DNA of 64,000 bases from Actinomycetospora callitridis (GCF_028737265.1 NZ_JAQZAK010000008.1:62001-126000), one strand, 5' to 3'; positions 1 through 8,153 are shown, numbered from the stretch's first letter. The notes: a model not told the origin generated them from the letters alone. Made by a program: numbers and translations.

Positions 1-456
1 GTTGTTGGCGATCATCCCGCCGAGCGTGCAGCGGTTGTGCGTCGAGGGATCGGGCCCGAACGTCAGCCCGTACGGGCGGGCGGCGTCGCGCAGGTCGTCG
101 AGCACGACCCCGGGCTGCACCCGCGCCGTGCGCGCCTCCGGGTCGATCTCGAGCACCCGGTCGAGGTGGCGCGAGAAGTCGACGACGAGGGCCTCGTTGA
201 CCGCCTGCCCGCCGATGCTCGTGCTCGCCCCGCGGGGCAGCAGCGGCACCTCGTAGCGGCGGGCGATGTCGACGGTCGCCTCGACGTCGTCGAGGTCGAC
301 CGGCTGCACCACGCCGATCGGGACGTGGCGGTAGTTCGACCCGTCGGCCGACCACATCGCCCGGCTCGAGGTGTCGAACCGCACCCGCCCGCGCACGACC
401 GAGCGCAGCTCCTCGGCGAGCAGGGCATCGGAGGACGAGCGACGCATCGTGGTCAT
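1..456 (-). CDS. FAD-binding oxidase/dehydrogenase (GlcD-like), 3' end outside window
   Basis: The reading frame is open from an ATG at 456 to the window edge, giving 152 residues of the N-terminus. The translation contains RGASTSIGGQAVNEA and, further on, GPDPSTHNRCTLGGMIANN, which are the FAD pyrophosphate-binding loops of the vanillyl-alcohol-oxidase fold (FAD_binding_4). The sequence resembles large FAD/Fe-S oxidoreductases that oxidise 2-hydroxy acids, but the substrate and any C-terminal Fe-S part cannot be seen. A GGAG lies about 13 bases before the ATG. Confidence 0.8.
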   Translation of the reverse strand, partial: MTTMRRSSSDALLAEELRSVVRGRVRFDTSSRAMWSADGSNYRHVPIGVVQPVDLDDVEATVDIARRYEVPLLPRGASTSIGGQAVNEALVVDFSRHLDRVLEIDPEARTARVQPGVVLDDLRDAARPYGLTFGPDPSTHNRCTLGGMIANN

Positions 457-499
457 CGGGGCCCAGTTTGCTCCGAGCTCCGTCCTTCCGCCTCCCCGG

Positions 500-1213
500 T
501 CAGGCGGTCAGCCATGTGAGGTCGGCACCCATCGCGAGCTCCGCGGGCTCGTGGCCGCGGCGGAAGAGCCGGGCGGTGTAGCCGTCGAGGGTCAGGCTCG
601 TGTCCGTCCCGTGCAGCCAGGCGCCCTCGCGCAGGCCGACGACGGCGACGGTGTTCTCCTCGTGGAACTCGTGGAGGCGTTCCTCGCGGGTCTCGCCGCG
701 GTGCGTCGAGTGCGGGTCGGGGTCGAGGTAGTGCGGGTTGATCTGCACCGGGATGCGGCCCAGGGCGTCGAGCCCGCCGGGGTCGACGATCGGCATGTCG
801 TTCGTCGTCATGATCGTCGGGCAGGCGAGGTTGGAGCCGGCGCTGGCGCCCGCGTAGCGCAGGTCGGTCCGGTCGCGCAGGGCGGCCAGGACGCCGTTGT
901 CGCCGACGCGGCGCCGCAGCCGGAACGTGTTGCCGCCGCCGCCGAACACCGTCTCGCGGTCCGGGTCGGCGTCGCGGATGGTGGCCGCGGGATCGGGCTC
1001 GGCGTGCAGGCCGCGGACGTCGAGGGGCCCGAGCACCTCGCGCAGGGCGTCGCCGACGAAGCCGGTGTAGGCGTCGAGGTCGTGGCCGGCCCAGGGCAGG
1101 AACCACACGACGCGGTCGCCGAGGTGCCGGCGCAGGGGCTCGGCGGCGTGCGCGAACGGGACCTCGGCGCCGGGCGGGCGGGAGTTGGAGAACAGCAGGA
1201 CGTCGGCGGGCAC
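500..1213 (-). CDS. pepE: Peptidase E (alpha-aspartyl dipeptidase, S51)
   Basis: A 237-residue cytoplasmic protein of the usual PepE length. It carries the nucleophile elbow GASAGSNLACPTIMTTNDMP and the conserved INPHYLDPDPHSTHRGETRE segment, so the family call is firm. Family members cleave dipeptides with an N-terminal aspartate. I chose the GTG at 1213 because the conserved sequence (PADVLLFSNSRPPG) begins there. The longer upstream reading frame would run into the inverted repeat at 1261-1395 and is low in conserved residues. Confidence 0.9.
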   Translation of the reverse strand: MPADVLLFSNSRPPGAEVPFAHAAEPLRRHLGDRVVWFLPWAGHDLDAYTGFVGDALREVLGPLDVRGLHAEPDPAATIRDADPDRETVFGGGGNTFRLRRRVGDNGVLAALRDRTDLRYAGASAGSNLACPTIMTTNDMPIVDPGGLDALGRIPVQINPHYLDPDPHSTHRGETREERLHEFHEENTVAVVGLREGAWLHGTDTSLTLDGYTARLFRRGHEPAELAMGADLTWLTA

Positions 1214-1260
1214 GGCCGCGATCCTGGCCGCTCTCCGCGCCGGGCTGACGCACGGGGTGG

Positions 1261-1395
1261 TGTCAGCGTGGGGGCCATGCTGACGTTGAACGTCAGTATC
1301 TCCACCAGCTCGAGACGGACCCCGACCCAGAGGACCCCACCAAGATCGTGGGGGCTTTCCTGACACCTGACGTCAGCATGGCCCCCAGGCTGACA
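1261..1395. repeat. 26-bp inverted repeat, REP/MITE-like
   Basis: The left arm (1261-1286) and right arm (1370-1395) are reverse complements with one mismatch in 26. They are separated by 83 bp. The left arm runs into a second small palindrome (TGACGTTGAACGTCA, 1281-1295), and the right arm contains CTGACGTCAG. The element fills the gap between the GMC oxidoreductase stop (1401) and the pepE start (1213). It could act as a terminator or processing site, or be a non-autonomous repeat. No coding sequence is seen inside it. Confidence 0.75.
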
Positions 1396-1400
1396 CGGGG

Positions 1401-3140
1401 TCAGGACACAGGCGTCCGGGGTGGGACGGCGGGGGTGCCCAGTGGCACGAGGCGCAGGGCGCCCGGGGCGTCGGGCGGCACGACGGGATTCCGCGGCGCC
1501 ACCGGCTCCACGCGGCGGTAGGGCGTGCCGAGCTCCGGGCGGGGGTCGCGCTCGCCCTTGTTCGGCCAGAACGCCATGGCGCGCTCGGCCTGGGCGGTGA
1601 TGGTCAGCGACGGGTTCACGCCCAGGTTCGCCGAGAGCGCCGAGCCGTCGACGACGTGCAGGCCGGGGTGCCCGTAGAGCCGCTGGTACCCGTCGACCAC
1701 CCCGGTCTCCGGGGACGGGCCGATCGGGCAGCCGCCGATGAAGTGCGCGGTCATGGGCATGTCGATCGCCTCGCCCCAGGTGCCGCCGGGGTCGCCGTCG
1801 ATGATCTCGGCGATCCGCCGGACGGTGTCGTTGGCGGCCGGGATCCACGTCGGGTTCGGGGTGCCGTGGCCCTGGCGCGAGACGAGCCGGCCGAAGCGCC
1901 GCCGGACCGTGATCGAGTTGTCGAGCGACTGCATGACCAGCGCGATCACGGTGCGCTCCGACCAGTGCCGCTTGTCCAGTGAGCGGGCGAACGTGCGCGG
2001 GTGCCGGACGATCGCACCGAGCAGCCGCAGCGCGCGCGGCATCCGCCCGTCGCCGTCGGTCATCAGCGTCGTCAGCAGGCCCATGGCGTTGCTGCCGTAG
2101 CCGTAGCGACAGGGCTCGATGTGCGTGTCCTCGTCCGGGTGCCAGGACGACGTGATCGCGACCCCGCGGGTGAAGTCGCGGGGCCCGCCGCGCTCCGGGG
2201 CCCGCCGGGCCATCGCCCCGACCAGCGCCTCGGAGTTGGTGCGCGTCAGCTCGCCGAGCTTCCGCGAGATGCGCGGCAGCACGCCGGTGTCGCGCAGGCG
2301 GTGCAGCAGGGTCTGCGTGCCCCAGGTGCCCGCGGCGAACACCACGTGCTCGGCCGTGTAGGTCGTCCGGCCCCGCCCCCGGGTCGCCCGGGTCTCGACG
2401 GCGTAGCCGCCTGTCGCCAGAGGCCGGACCGTGCGCACCGTCGTCTCCGGGTGCACCGTCGCGCCCGCCCGCTCGGCCAGCGCGAGGTAGTTGGTCTCGA
2501 GGGTGTTCTTGGCGCCGTGGCGGCAGCCGGTCATGCACTCGCCGCACTCGAGGCAGCCGGTGCGCTCGGGTCCGGCGCCGCCGAAGAACGGGTCGGGCGA
2601 CGTCACGCCCGGGCCCTCGCCGAAGTACACGCCGACCTGCGTCGGCGCCACCGTGTCCGCGCGCCCACGCTCGGCCGCGACCTGGCGCATCACCTCGTCC
2701 GACGGCGTCACCGACGGCTGCGTGACGACGCCGAGCATGCGGGTGGCCTGGTCGTAGAACGGGTCGAGCTCGTCGCGCCAGTCGGTCATCGACGACCACT
2801 GCGGGTCGCGGTAGAACGCGTCGCTCTTCGGCCGGTAGAGCGTGTTGGCGTAGTTCAGCGAGCCGCCGCCGACGCCCGCACCGGCGAGCACGAGGACGTC
2901 GCGCAGCACGTGGATGCGCTGGATGCCGTAGCAGCCCAGGCGCGGCGCCCAGAGGAAGTTGCGGATGTCCCACGACGTCCTCGGCAGCGTCTCGGGCGTG
3001 AACCGGCGGCCCGCCTCGAGGACGCCGACCCGGTAGCCCTTCTCGGCCAGCCGCAGCGCCGTGACGCTGCCCCCGAAGCCGGATCCGACGACGAGCACGT
3101 CGTAGGGATCGGAGGGGTGCTCCCCCTGACGTGGTGGCAT
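1401..3140 (-). CDS. GMC-family oxidoreductase, cholesterol-oxidase-like
   Basis: A 579-residue flavoprotein. It starts with the FAD-binding GSGFGGS motif and ends with the GMC signature GLHVVDGSALSANLGVNPSLT. It resembles the ChoD branch of actinobacterial cholesterol/3-beta-hydroxysteroid oxidases, so oxidation of a sterol or other secondary alcohol is likely but unproven. At residues 196-206 it carries a C-x2-C-x2-C-x3-C cluster, as in [4Fe-4S] ferredoxins. ATG 3140 is favoured over the upstream ATG because a -10-like TACCTT ends six bases before it, suggesting a leaderless start. A quinone-reductase-like gene lies 91 bp upstream on the same strand. Confidence 0.85.
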   Translation of the reverse strand: MPPRQGEHPSDPYDVLVVGSGFGGSVTALRLAEKGYRVGVLEAGRRFTPETLPRTSWDIRNFLWAPRLGCYGIQRIHVLRDVLVLAGAGVGGGSLNYANTLYRPKSDAFYRDPQWSSMTDWRDELDPFYDQATRMLGVVTQPSVTPSDEVMRQVAAERGRADTVAPTQVGVYFGEGPGVTSPDPFFGGAGPERTGCLECGECMTGCRHGAKNTLETNYLALAERAGATVHPETTVRTVRPLATGGYAVETRATRGRGRTTYTAEHVVFAAGTWGTQTLLHRLRDTGVLPRISRKLGELTRTNSEALVGAMARRAPERGGPRDFTRGVAITSSWHPDEDTHIEPCRYGYGSNAMGLLTTLMTDGDGRMPRALRLLGAIVRHPRTFARSLDKRHWSERTVIALVMQSLDNSITVRRRFGRLVSRQGHGTPNPTWIPAANDTVRRIAEIIDGDPGGTWGEAIDMPMTAHFIGGCPIGPSPETGVVDGYQRLYGHPGLHVVDGSALSANLGVNPSLTITAQAERAMAFWPNKGERDPRPELGTPYRRVEPVAPRNPVVPPDAPGALRLVPLGTPAVPPRTPVS

Positions 3141-3146
3141 CCGGCG

Positions 3147-3152
3147 AAGGTA
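3147..3152 (-). promoter_or_regulatory. -10 box for a leaderless GMC oxidoreductase mRNA
   Basis: Read on the minus strand this is TACCTT, matching TANNNT, with six bases to the ATG at 3140. Transcription would start at or beside the start codon. No clear -35 hexamer is seen; the expected position is covered by the palindrome at 3165-3183. Confidence 0.5.
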
Positions 3153-3164
3153 ACCCGTGGGTAG

Positions 3165-3183
3165 CTGTGACGGTAGGTCACAG
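3165..3183. promoter_or_regulatory. Palindromic operator candidate upstream of the GMC oxidoreductase
   Basis: CTGTGAC-GGTAG-GTCACAG is a perfect 7-bp inverted repeat with a 5-bp spacer. It resembles a CRP/FNR-type TGTGA...TCACA site, but with a spacer one base longer than the usual N6. It lies about 25-43 bp upstream of the inferred transcription start, over the -35 position, where a regulator could block or recruit polymerase. Confidence 0.5.
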
Positions 3184-3231
3184 GTACACGGTGTCCTGCT
3201 CGTCACGCCCCCGGGAACGACCAGGGCACGG

Positions 3232-4215
3232 CTAGGGCACCACGACGACCTTCCCCACCGCCCCGTTCTCCACGGCCTCGTGCGCGGCGACGATGTCGTC
3301 CAGGCCGTAGCGGGTGATCGGCAGCGGCGAGAGCGCGCCCGTGCCGGCGGCGTCGGCGGTCCAGGCGACGGCGGCGCGCAGCTGGTCGTCCGGCACGCCG
3401 TAGAGCAGCACGTAGCTGATCGAGGCGTTGGCGACCATGAACCGGCGGGTCGGGATCACCGGGTCGTCCGGCTCGTTGGCGTAGACCGCGATGACCGTGC
3501 CCGCCCCGGCCACCGCGAGGTCCAGCCCGAGGTTGGCGCCGAGGGCGACCTCGACGATCCGGTCGACGTGGTCGGCGAAGCCCTTCACCTGGTCGACGGC
3601 ATTCGGCTCGCGGTAGTTGACGACGAGGTCGGCGCCGGCCGCGCGGGCCAGCTCGCCCTTCTCGTCCGAGCTCACCGTGGAGACGACGCGGGCGCCGGCG
3701 TGCTTGGCCAGCTCGATCGCGTAGTGCCCGACCGCCCCGGCCCCGCCCGCGACGAGCACGGTCCGCCCGGCGAGCGCCCCGCGGTCGCCGCTGCCGCCGA
3801 CGAGCAGGCAGTGCGCCGCGGTTACGGCCGGCACGCCGAGGCAGGCGCCCAGCTCGTCCGGCGCGTCCCCGGGCAGCGGGCGGACGTGCGCGGCGGGCAG
3901 CACGGAGTACTCGGCGGCGGTGCCGTAGCGGTTGCCGAAGGCGCTGAGGAACAGCCACACGCGCTCGCCGACGGCCGGGGAGTCCACGCCCTCGCCCACC
4001 GCGTCGACCACGCCGACGCCGTCCTGGTGCGGGATCTGGAAGTCCTGGGGTTCCTGCCCGGTGAGGCCCGCGCGGGTCTTCCAGTCCGTGGGGTTCACCC
4101 CGGAGCCGGTGATGCGGACCCGGACCTCGCCGGGCCCGGGCTCGGGGGTCTCGATGTCCTCGACCGAGAGCACCTCGGCGGCCGGACCGGTACGGCGGTA
4201 GATCGCAGCCTTCAT
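3232..4215 (-). CDS. NADPH:quinone reductase-like, zinc-free MDR oxidoreductase
   Basis: A 327-residue medium-chain dehydrogenase/reductase. The N-terminal GroES-like part begins at MKAAIYRRTGPAAEVLSVED, and the cofactor site is VLVAGGAGAVGHYAIELAKHAGA. The structural and catalytic zinc cysteines of alcohol dehydrogenases are absent, which places it with quinone oxidoreductases. It should reduce quinones or enones with NADPH in the cytoplasm. It is tandem with the GMC oxidoreductase downstream and 29 bp downstream of the Mug-like gene, so some co-transcription is possible. Confidence 0.85.
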   Translation of the reverse strand: MKAAIYRRTGPAAEVLSVEDIETPEPGPGEVRVRITGSGVNPTDWKTRAGLTGQEPQDFQIPHQDGVGVVDAVGEGVDSPAVGERVWLFLSAFGNRYGTAAEYSVLPAAHVRPLPGDAPDELGACLGVPAVTAAHCLLVGGSGDRGALAGRTVLVAGGAGAVGHYAIELAKHAGARVVSTVSSDEKGELARAAGADLVVNYREPNAVDQVKGFADHVDRIVEVALGANLGLDLAVAGAGTVIAVYANEPDDPVIPTRRFMVANASISYVLLYGVPDDQLRAAVAWTADAAGTGALSPLPITRYGLDDIVAAHEAVENGAVGKVVVVP

Positions 4216-4244
4216 GACGGGCCTGTGCCCAGGAACCGCCCGCG

Positions 4245-4802
4245 CTATCCGGCCGCCGCCTCGTGCAGTGCGCCGAAGGCCACGGCCAGGGTCGCCGGTG
4301 TGTGGTGGGCGTTGAGGCCGCTGGGGTTGGGCAGCACCCAGAGCCCCGTCGGGCCGAGCGTGCGCTCCTGGCGGCCCGCGACGGCACGGCGCTCGCCGAA
4401 CGCGACGCGGTAGGCCCCGATCCCGACGACGGCCAGCCAGGCCGGGCGGACCTCCGCGACCAGGGCGCGCAGCCGTTCGCCGCCCGCGACCAGCTCGGCG
4501 TCGTCGAGCTCGTCGGCCCGCGCGGTGGCCCGCGGCGCGACGTTCGTGATGCCCAGGCCGAGCGACGGCAGCAGGCCCTGCTCGGACGGGGCGAGCAGGC
4601 GCTGGGTGAAGCCGCCGGCGTGCAGCGCGGGCCAGAAGCGGTTGCCGGGGCGGGCGAAGTGGTGCCCGGTGGCCGCGGACACGAGGCCGGGGTTGATGCC
4701 GCAGAAGAGCACCCGCAGGGGCGGGTCGTCGGGGCCGGGCAGGACGTCGGGCAGGAGGCGGGTCCGGGCCGCCTCCAGTTCCGCGGGCGTGGGGACGGGC
4801 AC
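4245..4802 (-). CDS. mug: G/U mismatch-specific DNA glycosylase (Mug/TDG type)
   Basis: A 185-residue uracil-DNA-glycosylase-fold protein. The motif LFCGINPGLVSAATGHHFAR holds the family Asn and the substrate-binding loop, and VLPNPSGLNAHHT is the DNA-intercalation motif. It would remove uracil or ethenocytosine opposite guanine. The GTG at 4802 gives the normal family length. The much longer upstream frame overlaps the divergent EspC-like gene and has no family similarity. Confidence 0.85.
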   Translation of the reverse strand: MPVPTPAELEAARTRLLPDVLPGPDDPPLRVLFCGINPGLVSAATGHHFARPGNRFWPALHAGGFTQRLLAPSEQGLLPSLGLGITNVAPRATARADELDDAELVAGGERLRALVAEVRPAWLAVVGIGAYRVAFGERRAVAGRQERTLGPTGLWVLPNPSGLNAHHTPATLAVAFGALHEAAAG

Positions 4803-4901
4803 GCGCCCGAGTATCGCCGCCCGCGGTCCCCATCGCCCGGATGCGTCCCCAGCCCGCGCAGTCCCCGGATCCGCCCGCGGCCGACCTGCGTCGGAACCGG
4901 T

Positions 4902-5198
4902 GTGGACGAACAGGACGGGCCGGCGGTGCGGCCCGAGGAGCTGCAGGGAGCGGGACGGGCGTGCGTCGCGGCGGCGCTCGCCGTCCCCGTGACGGCGACC
5001 GCCGGGGCGGTGCGGGGCACGGAGGTCCTCCCCGGGGGACGGGCGGGCCCGGCGGCCGCGGCGCTCGCCGACCGCTGGGAGGTCGCGGTAGCGCTGTGGA
5101 GCGCCGACGTCGTGGCCCACGGCGAGGCGCTGGCCGCGGCGGGCGAGGCCTACGCCACGGGTGACGAGGACGCGGCGGCCGTCCTCGCGGGGCCGTGA
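4902..5198 (+). CDS. EspC/WXG-like small helical protein, putative ESX (type VII) substrate
   Basis: A 98-residue protein with an Ala-rich helical pattern. Its second half (AAALADRWEVAVALWSADVVA, 21 residues with W59 and W66) is followed by Y84-ATG-D88, which fits the YxxxD/E secretion signal of type VII substrates. The pattern resembles the EspC family (PF10824). The stop overlaps the start of the next gene (GTGA), so the two are translationally coupled. The Mug-like gene is divergent 99 bp away. Assignment to a secretion system is inference, since no ESX machinery lies in the window. Confidence 0.6.
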   Translation: MDEQDGPAVRPEELQGAGRACVAAALAVPVTATAGAVRGTEVLPGGRAGPAAAALADRWEVAVALWSADVVAHGEALAAAGEAYATGDEDAAAVLAGP

Positions 5199-6619
5199 CC
5201 ACGACCCCGCCCGGCGCCGCGGCGGCGCGGCTCGCCGTCGCGCGGGCGGCGCTGGCCCGGGCCGGCGAGGTGCTCGCGGGGCCGGTGCCCGGGTGGCGGG
5301 GTGCGGCGGCGGGCGTGGCCACCGGCGCGCGGACGTCGCTGCGGGAGCGCCACGCCGCGCTGCTCGCCGACGTCGACGGCGTGCTCGCCGCGCTCGGGAC
5401 CGCAGCCGCGGCCCTGGCCGGCAGCGCGCCGCCAGAGGCGGTGGACGCCGCGCTCGCCGCGGCCCTCGACGGCGCCGGACACACGCCCGCGGGCCCGCCG
5501 CCGACCGGCGTCACGGGAACCGGCGGGCCCGATCCCGGCGAGGTCGCCCGGTGGTGGGCGGGGCTCGACCCCGACGCCCGGGCGGCCCTCGAGCGCGAGC
5601 GCCCGTCGCTGGTCGGCGCTCTCGACGGGCTCCCGGCCGCGGTCCGGGACCGCGCCAACCGCGTGCTGCTCGCCGGTGCCCAGGAGGACGCGCGGCGCGA
5701 GGAACAGGCCGTGCGGGACCGGCTCGTGCGCACCGCCGACCCGGTGGAGCTCGCGTCGATCGGGTGGGAGCTGCACGAGGTGCGGGCGCGGCTCGCCCGG
5801 CTGGCAGCGGTCGCCGCCGCCGTCGACGCGCCGGGCCGGGCGTTGCTGGACCTCGAGGTCGACCCGCGGGCGGACGACGGGTCGGGCGGCGGGGCGGGCG
5901 TGCGGGCCGCCGTCGCGCGCGGCGACGTCGACGCCGCCGCCCACGTCGGGGTGTTCACCGCCGGCTTCACCACCGGGGTGGACGAGCTGCCCGGCCGTCT
6001 CGGAGAGCTGGACGCGCTGGCCGCCGCGGCGGGCCCGGGCACCGCGGCGGTGGCCTGGTACGGCTACGACGCGCCGCAGGCGCACGAGGTGGCCGATCCC
6101 GACCGGTCGGTGCTCGGCCGGGGGCCCGCCGACGAGGGCGCCCCGCGGCTCGTCTCGTTCCTCGACGGCCTCGACGCCGCCCGGCCGGGGCACGAGGCCC
6201 ACGTGACGGCGATCGGGCACTCGTACGGCTCGGTGGTCACCGCCGCCGCGGTCGCGCCGGGCGGCGCCGAGGGCGTCGACGACGTCGTGTCCCTCGGCAG
6301 CCCGGGCGTCGGGGAGGCGCCGGGGCGCCCGCCGGGGCATGCGTGGGTGGTGGAGGCCGCGGGCGACCCGGTGGCGGACACGGCCTGGTTCGGTCCGGAC
6401 CCCAACCGGATGTCGGGCGTCACCGGGCTCTCGGCGCGCGAGGTGGTGCTCCCCGACGGGCGGGTGCTCGCCGAGTCACGCGGCCACGGCGCCTACCTCA
6501 CGCCGGGCACCACGAGCGCGGCGAACGTGGCCACGGTGGTGGGCGGTCGGCCGCAGGACGCGGTCCTCGACCGGGGCGTCGACGCCGGGGACCGGCTGCG
6601 TCGCCTCGTGGGCGGATGA
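5195..6619 (+). CDS. Alpha/beta hydrolase (DUF1023) with WXG-like N-terminal region
   Basis: A 474-residue protein. Residues 1-75 are helical and Ala-rich with W34-R-G36, as in WXG proteins, and a long helical middle follows. The C-terminal half is a DUF1023 alpha/beta hydrolase with the nucleophile elbow IGHSYGS (Ser343), an Asp in AAGDPVAD and a His in RGHGAYL, which is a plausible triad. The substrate is unknown; family members are esterase-like. It starts with a GTG overlapping the stop of the small EspC-like gene. The layout resembles PE/PPE-type effector pairs, so export by an ESX system is a reasonable guess. It converges on the coiled-coil gene across a hairpin. Confidence 0.75.
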   Translation: MTTTPPGAAAARLAVARAALARAGEVLAGPVPGWRGAAAGVATGARTSLRERHAALLADVDGVLAALGTAAAALAGSAPPEAVDAALAAALDGAGHTPAGPPPTGVTGTGGPDPGEVARWWAGLDPDARAALERERPSLVGALDGLPAAVRDRANRVLLAGAQEDARREEQAVRDRLVRTADPVELASIGWELHEVRARLARLAAVAAAVDAPGRALLDLEVDPRADDGSGGGAGVRAAVARGDVDAAAHVGVFTAGFTTGVDELPGRLGELDALAAAAGPGTAAVAWYGYDAPQAHEVADPDRSVLGRGPADEGAPRLVSFLDGLDAARPGHEAHVTAIGHSYGSVVTAAAVAPGGAEGVDDVVSLGSPGVGEAPGRPPGHAWVVEAAGDPVADTAWFGPDPNRMSGVTGLSAREVVLPDGRVLAESRGHGAYLTPGTTSAANVATVVGGRPQDAVLDRGVDAGDRLRRLVGG

Positions 6620-6638
6620 GCCGGGTGCGCGCACGCCG

Positions 6639-6676
6639 ACGGCCCGTCCCCGGTCCGGAGACCGAGGACGGGCCGT
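6639..6676. terminator. Bidirectional hairpin terminator
   Basis: ACGGCCCGTCC (6639-6649) pairs perfectly with GGACGGGCCGT (6666-6676), and the loop contains a further CGGTC/GACCG stem. It sits between the convergent DUF1023 hydrolase and coiled-coil genes. There is no U-tract, as is usual in high-GC actinobacteria. Confidence 0.7.
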
Positions 6677-6703
6677 GCCGACGAGCGTGCTGCGGGGGGC
6701 GGG

Positions 6704-7495
6704 TTAGTCCTTGCCGCCCGTGGCGGGCTTGTCGGACGACACCGCGCCGTTCGGGCTGGTGCCGCTCACCGCGTCGGTGGCGGTGTGGGTCGGGATCTCC
6801 TGGGCGCTCGCGGCGGGCGACGTGGGCGTCGCACCGGAGACCGGGCCGGCCGACGTGGCCGGCTTCGGGCGCGGGGCCGGCGGCGGCGGGGGCGGCAGCT
6901 CCGGCTCGCGGCGCGTGGCCACGACGGCGATGCCGGCACCGAGAACGGCGAGCACAACGAGCCAGAGGCCCCAACGGCGACGCTTCTTGGGCTCCTCGGG
7001 CTCGATGCGGGCCGCGAGCTCCTTGCGCGCCGTGGTCAGGCCGTCCTCGAGCTGGCCGCGCACGGTGTCGCCGAGGTCGCGCAGCTCGTCCGCCGAGGTC
7101 GGCACGGCCGACTTCTCGAGGCGCTTGCGGGCGTCCTTGGCGTAGGCCTGCGCCTGCTTGCGAGCGTCCTTGGCGGCCTTGTTGGCGCGCTTGCGGGTCT
7201 CCGCGCGGGCCTCCTGGGCGCGCTTGCGGGCCTCCTCCTGCGCCTCCTCGGCACGCTGGCGGGCCTGGGCGCGGGCGTCGAGCACCCGCTGGCGGGCCTC
7301 GTCGGCGGCCTTGCGGACGTCCTTGCGGACCTCGGCGCGCTTCTTCTGGCCCTGCTTGCGAGCCTTCTCGCGGTCCTTGCGGGCCTGGTCAGCGGCCTTC
7401 TGGGCGCGCTGCTCGGCTTTCTTCCGGGCCTTGCGGCCCTCCTTGCGCAGATCGTCCAGGTCCTCCCTGGCGCCGATCAGTGTCTTGCTGCTCAA
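6704..7495 (-). CDS. Lys/Arg-rich coiled-coil protein with one membrane segment, function unknown
   Basis: 263 residues. Residues 1-125 are an almost uninterrupted charged coiled coil with repeated KARKKAEQRAQK / DARAQARQRAEE-type units, strongly basic and reminiscent of histone-H1-like tails. A short linker with KKRRRWG precedes one hydrophobic segment (about 175-193), followed by a Pro/Thr/Ser-rich tail. The basic cytoplasmic arm would suit nucleic-acid or acidic-lipid contact at the membrane, but this is inference. The start is a TTG at 7495 with AGGTGA nine bases upstream. It is divergent from ppiA. Confidence 0.75.
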   Translation of the reverse strand: MSSKTLIGAREDLDDLRKEGRKARKKAEQRAQKAADQARKDREKARKQGQKKRAEVRKDVRKAADEARQRVLDARAQARQRAEEAQEEARKRAQEARAETRKRANKAAKDARKQAQAYAKDARKRLEKSAVPTSADELRDLGDTVRGQLEDGLTTARKELAARIEPEEPKKRRRWGLWLVVLAVLGAGIAVVATRREPELPPPPPPAPRPKPATSAGPVSGATPTSPAASAQEIPTHTATDAVSGTSPNGAVSSDKPATGGKD

Positions 7496-7628
7496 GAAAC
7501 GTCACCTCACTCGTCGGTGGGGCGGCCATGATGCCCCGGCCCCACTTGTGCAGGTGCCCGACCCGCCGGGACGTCACACCCGCTACTCCATTCGAAGGTC
7601 GTCACAGTCCTAGTGGCACGATGGGCCC

Positions 7629-8153
7629 GTGACCTCCGCCGACACCCCGACCGCAACGCTGCACACCTCCAACGGGGACATCACCGTGCGGCTGTTCCCC
7701 AACGAGGCGCCCCAGACCGTCGCGAACTTCACGGGCCTGGCCACCGGCGAGCAGTCGTACAGCGAGCCCAACGCCAAGGGTGGCAGCTCCGGCCCGTTCT
7801 ACGACGGGACCATCTTCCACCGCGTCATCGCGGGCTTCATGCTGCAGACCGGTGACCCCACGGGCACCGGCCGCGGCGGGCCCGGCTACAAGTTCGCCGA
7901 CGAGTTCCACCCCGACCTGCGCTTCGACCGGCCCTACCTGCTGGCGATGGCCAACGCGGGGCCCGGTACCAACGGCTCGCAGTTCTTCATCACGGTGGCG
8001 CCGACGACCTGGCTCAACCGCAAGCACACGATCTTCGGCGAGGTGGCCGACCAGTCCTCGCGCGACGTCGTCGACTCGATCGCGGCCACCGCGACCGGTC
8101 CCGGCGACCGTCCCGTGCAGGACATCGTCATCACCTCGGTCGAGATCGCCTGA
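7629..8153 (+). CDS. ppiA: Peptidyl-prolyl cis-trans isomerase, cyclophilin type
   Basis: A 174-residue cytoplasmic cyclophilin. The active-site segments FHRVIAGFMLQTGDPTGTG and LAMANAGPGTNGSQFFIT are intact, giving the catalytic Arg, Phe and Gln residues of the family. It accelerates proline isomerisation during protein folding. The product and the position next to the PH-domain gene, crgA and trpG match the origin-proximal ppiA of Mycobacterium. The start is the GTG at 7629. The rhomboid gene follows 22 bp downstream. Confidence 0.95.
   Translation: MTSADTPTATLHTSNGDITVRLFPNEAPQTVANFTGLATGEQSYSEPNAKGGSSGPFYDGTIFHRVIAGFMLQTGDPTGTGRGGPGYKFADEFHPDLRFDRPYLLAMANAGPGTNGSQFFITVAPTTWLNRKHTIFGEVADQSSRDVVDSIAATATGPGDRPVQDIVITSVEIA

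Noticed and set aside
808..2973. A 721-codon open frame on the minus strand
   Set aside because: It overlaps the GMC oxidoreductase and pepE in another frame, and its sequence is Arg/Pro/Ala-rich without domain features.
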